This document shows positions 31,967 to 33,884 of a stretch of DNA of 33,884 bases, in pieces. Within the stretch, counting starts at the first letter, position 1, and each line of letters opens with the position of its first letter. A program made the translations under genes and the position numbers. Source of the DNA: a virus; the IMG/VR virus record IMGVR_UViG_3300005841_000064, positions 1-33,884 of that record. The stretch is one strand, 5' to 3'. The notes below the pieces were generated by a model. The model ran no database searches and was not told where the DNA came from. It worked only from the letters and a program-made list of their open reading frames with translations.

Positions 31967-32095
31967 CCCGCAAGGGGCGTCCCTCGCAAGAGGGGCGTTC
32001 CGGCGGTGCGTGCAAGCGACAGTCGGCGCTAGACCAGCCCTTGAGGCTGGCGGCCCATGGACGGCGAGACCCTGCAGGGCTGCACGCACCACCGG
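31967..32095 (+). ncRNA. Structured RNA with tRNA-like features
   Basis: Two GCAA-tetraloop hairpins (CCC-GCAA-GGG at 31967-31976; CCCTC-GCAA-GAGGG at 31981-31994) precede a large fold. GGTGCGTGCA (32005-32014) pairs with TGCACGCACC (32081-32090), extended by CCGG/CCGG; inside are CCAGCC-CTTGA-GGCTGG (32034-32050) and CCCTGCAGGG (32070-32079). Read from 32008, a 7-bp acceptor-like stem, D-loop-like AGTCGG, a correctly placed 5+7+5 arm and a 3' ACCA give 84 nt. No TTCRA T-loop and no U33 exist, so it is not a normal tRNA. Confidence 0.4.
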
Positions 32096-32129
32096 AGCGC
32101 TATGCTCCATCAACTGAGGAGTTGAGAAC

Positions 32130-32648
32130 ATGTTTGACCGAACGAAGTTCTTCGTGAACCCGCAGCACGACAGCGAGGGTTTCACCATGAGCGATGCGAA
32201 GTGCGTGGGCTGCGCCCCTGACGAGATGTGCCCGCGCTCTGGGCACTGCGAGCGCTACAACAGCCCGTTGCGGCTCGCCGCTGACTACGGTCCGCTTGAA
32301 GTCCGCACCATGGCATGGCTGATGCAGGGGCAGCAGGACAAGGGCGACGCCTTGCGTGCTTGCTATGGCGGGTTTGAGCACCCGACCGGCCGCAGCCCCA
32401 ACCCGCCCGGGTGGCAAGAGTTGGACGGTGTGAAGCTGCCCCCGATCACCTGGGCCGAGGTGAGCGACGAAGAGCTGGAGCAACGCTTCCAGGCGTGGCT
32501 GCATCAGAGCACCAAGCCGGAGAACCTCTATGCGTTCCGTCAGCGGCTGCGCGAACGTGTCAACGCCATGGTGCAGCGGGCGCAAGGGATCGAGAAGCTG
32601 AGTGACAGCACGGCGCCTGACGCATACTTCGGGTGGAAGCACGGCTAA
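32130..32648 (+). CDS. Cys-rich conserved protein, 172 aa
   Basis: ATG 32130 follows GAGGAG. The N-terminus has CVGCAPDEMCPRSGHCERY (25-43), a four-Cys zinc-type knot. Later parts contain PPGWQELDGVKLPPITW and helices with EELEQRFQAWL and RQRLRERVNAMVQRA. It may be a nucleic-acid or host-protein binder. No domain name is certain. The gap before it holds the structured RNA. Confidence 0.65.
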   Translation: MFDRTKFFVNPQHDSEGFTMSDAKCVGCAPDEMCPRSGHCERYNSPLRLAADYGPLEVRTMAWLMQGQQDKGDALRACYGGFEHPTGRSPNPPGWQELDGVKLPPITWAEVSDEELEQRFQAWLHQSTKPENLYAFRQRLRERVNAMVQRAQGIEKLSDSTAPDAYFGWKHG

Positions 32649-32658
32649 GGAGCGCGTC

Positions 32659-32742
32659 ATGACGATCGTGGTCTTTGGCGGAGTTGGCACGCTGACAGTC
32701 GTGCTCATTGCAACCGCGTTTATAATCAGGAGCTATCGCTGA
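32659..32742 (+). CDS. 27-aa single-TM peptide
   Basis: ATG 32659 follows AAGGAG at 6 nt and the stop overlaps the next start as TGATG, so translation is likely despite its size. The peptide is a lone hydrophobic helix (IVVFGGVGTLTVVLIATAF) ending RSYR. Confidence 0.6.
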   Translation: MTIVVFGGVGTLTVVLIATAFIIRSYR

Positions 32743-32939
32743 TGGCACGCAAGACAACGCACGAGGTGCTCGTGCACGCAATCACCGAGGACGGGATACC
32801 CGCCCTCCGGCTTGTCAAGGTGACAGCGCAGTACCATCGCATCGTCGACGGTGCGCTGATCTTCCGCAACTACCGCAACAACGACTACCCGGAGATGGTG
32901 CAAACCTTCGCGGCTGGTCACTGGCTGGAGATACGCTGA
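32742..32939 (+). CDS. Hypothetical protein, 65 aa
   Basis: It is coupled by TGATG at both ends. It contains a Lys/His-rich start (MARKTTHEVLVHAITEDG), then strands with ALRLVKVTAQY and IFRNYRNNDYP, and an end W-L-E-I-R. A small beta protein, unassigned. Confidence 0.65.
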   Translation: MARKTTHEVLVHAITEDGIPALRLVKVTAQYHRIVDGALIFRNYRNNDYPEMVQTFAAGHWLEIR

Positions 32940-33322
32940 TGGCAGCTAAAACCAAGCTTGATCTTACCCGCTACGATGCGAGCGAGCACGGCAACTTCGC
33001 TGTGATCGACACCATTGGCGTGCCCCACGCCTATTGCATCGGGCCGAAGCATGTCGAGTACGCCAGCAAATATCGCTGCGGCGTACTCGACGAGGACGCG
33101 ATCAAGGCGGCGGAGCGCGGCGGTGCGAAGTGTTGCACCTGCCATGGCCAGCTCGCGTACAAGCAGCACGAGATCGCTCTGCTCGTCGAGTGCAAGGCGG
33201 AGCTGAGGGGAGAGGACGGCAATACCAACCCCGAGCTGCACGCCTACCTCCTGCAGTGCAAGCCCAACTGCGAGGCTGACGGTTATGTCGGCTTCGCCTT
33301 TATCGAGGCAAAAGCAGCATGA
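32939..33322 (+). CDS. Cys-rich protein, 127 aa
   Basis: It starts on a TGATG overlap. It has Cys pairs in GGAKCCTCHGQ and LLQCKPNCEADG, with IDTIGVPHAYCIGPKHVEY before them. A zinc-binding protein with a treble-clef or ribbon is likely. Family not recognised. It ends in an ATGA overlap with a membrane peptide. Confidence 0.65.
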   Translation: MAAKTKLDLTRYDASEHGNFAVIDTIGVPHAYCIGPKHVEYASKYRCGVLDEDAIKAAERGGAKCCTCHGQLAYKQHEIALLVECKAELRGEDGNTNPELHAYLLQCKPNCEADGYVGFAFIEAKAA

Positions 33323-33426
33323 AGCGGCTTAGGCGTTTGCTGATGCACCTCGTGGTCGGTTTCGTAATGGGAGCCGGTCTGGCGATTGTTATCACCGGTG
33401 TGTGCTTGCTGACGGAGTGGCCATGA
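33319..33426 (+). CDS. 35-aa single-TM peptide
   Basis: ATGA overlaps at both ends support translation. Five residues in, RRLL leads into a hydrophobic helix (HLVVGFVMGAGLAIVITGV), then a short tail. Second tiny membrane peptide of this block. Confidence 0.6.
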   Translation: MKRLRRLLMHLVVGFVMGAGLAIVITGVCLLTEWP

Positions 33427-33647
33427 GACCTGTCTTGCCCTGCCCCCTCTGCACCGCCCGCCCTGCCGTCGTCATGATGTGCCCGGACTGCTGGGATCGG
33501 GTACGACGCAGAGCTGATCTCTATTCTGCCAGCTGCATTCTAACAACGGAAGAGCGCGCCAATCTTCTGATGTTCGAGCGCTTCGCTCCGATGGACGCTG
33601 GCTGGCGCGAGACTTTCGTGCAATTAAAGCCGAGGGTTGGACTATGA
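33423..33647 (+). CDS. Zinc-ribbon-like protein, 74 aa
   Basis: ATG 33423 overlaps the upstream stop as ATGA. Two CxxC pairs, CPLC (7-10) and CPDC (21-24), form a zinc ribbon, followed by WDRVRRRADLY and a helical end. Small zinc-ribbon proteins in phage early regions often bind DNA or RNA polymerase. Coupled to the next gene by ATGA. Confidence 0.65.
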   Translation: MRPVLPCPLCTARPAVVMMCPDCWDRVRRRADLYSASCILTTEERANLLMFERFAPMDAGWRETFVQLKPRVGL

Positions 33648-33871
33648 GCGAGGGCTATCAGGTCATCAACGGGGTCACCAATCCCGCAGCGAGCTGTCAG
33701 GACAAGGTGATTGCTCGCGTGGTGTTGGCTGGCTGGTGCATTGAGCCGTTCCCTATACCGGGGGGCCAACGCTACACCCTGTTCAGTCCGAGAGGCGGCA
33801 TCAATGGCTACTATATCAGTCGCTACGCTGCGGCTCTAGCAGCTGAGAATATCATCTACGAGGAGACATGA
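33644..33871 (+). CDS. Hypothetical protein, 75 aa
   Basis: Coupled by ATGA to the zinc-ribbon gene. It reads as a small mixed fold with VIARVVLAGWCIEPFPIPGG, LFSPRGGINGYYISRY and an Ala-rich helical end. No family recognised. Confidence 0.6.
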   Translation: MSEGYQVINGVTNPAASCQDKVIARVVLAGWCIEPFPIPGGQRYTLFSPRGGINGYYISRYAAALAAENIIYEET

Positions 33872-33884
33872 TGGGGTTCTACCC
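33871..33884 (+). CDS. Start of a further gene (partial)
   Basis: ATG 33871 follows AGGAG at 5 nt and overlaps the preceding stop as TGATG; ATG 33868 is an alternative. Only MGFY is visible before the window ends. Confidence 0.4.

Noticed and set aside
32008-32091. A normal tRNA gene
   Set aside because: The arm lengths fit in part but there is no TTCRA T-loop, no U33 and the D stem has two mismatches. Kept only as a tRNA-like structured RNA.

Overview
The window reads as part of a tailed-phage genome (podovirus-like) from an alphaproteobacterial host. There is no recognisable bacterial housekeeping gene, and genes are packed with stop/start overlaps (TGATG, TAATG, ATGA, TTGA). One block carries terminase, portal, scaffold, capsid, neck, tail and fibre genes. 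I see no tape-measure protein, tail sheath, integrase or lysogeny repressor. Host inference: high GC, a regulator whose C-terminal domain looks like CtrA (the alphaproteobacterial cell-cycle regulator), and CtrA-type boxes TTAA-N7-TTAAC placed upstream of gene blocks.

Layout. From about 28.6 kb down to 1 almost everything is on the minus strand and is read right to left. First come small proteins and a CtrA-like regulator (28.6-27.0 kb). Next are a putative small terminase, a metallophosphoesterase, a Dam-family methyltransferase and the large terminase (26.7-22.7 kb), with one plus-strand holin-like gene between terminase and portal. The portal follows (22.3-20.0 kb), then three GPT-rich collagen-like or GPTG-bearing proteins, a large glycosyltransferase, a second glycosyltransferase-like protein and a methyltransferase (20.0-15.2 kb). 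Four small genes, scaffold and major capsid protein come next (15.2-12.0 kb), then neck genes, two more collagen-like fibres, a glycine-rich protein and a lysis-like cassette (11.9-5.2 kb), and finally a large tail protein and further virion genes (5.2-0 kb). The stretch 28.63-30.16 kb is nearly gene-free, locally AT-rich and full of repeats and hairpins, with one 60-codon gene; it looks like a regulatory and/or replication region. From 30.16 kb rightwards a run of small plus-strand genes (probably early genes) continues past the window edge.

Two systems stand out. (1) A regulatory system: a phage regulator with a CtrA-type winged helix but no receiver domain, plus three perfect and several near-perfect CtrA boxes. 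Two perfect boxes share a GCTAGG motif at the same downstream spacing. At 15.2 kb the box-linked promoter lies inside the 5' arm of a perfect 11-bp hairpin that buries the ribosome-binding site of the capsid block. This resembles the T4 gene e translational switch: read-through RNA should be silent, promoter-initiated RNA should be translated. (2) A fibre-decoration system: glycosyltransferase and methyltransferase genes sit directly after GPT-repeat collagen-like fibre genes, suggesting O-glycosylated phage fibres comparable to BclA of Bacillus anthracis spores.

Functions were assigned from sequence motifs and family memory only; no database search was run. Repeat and motif counts were made by eye.
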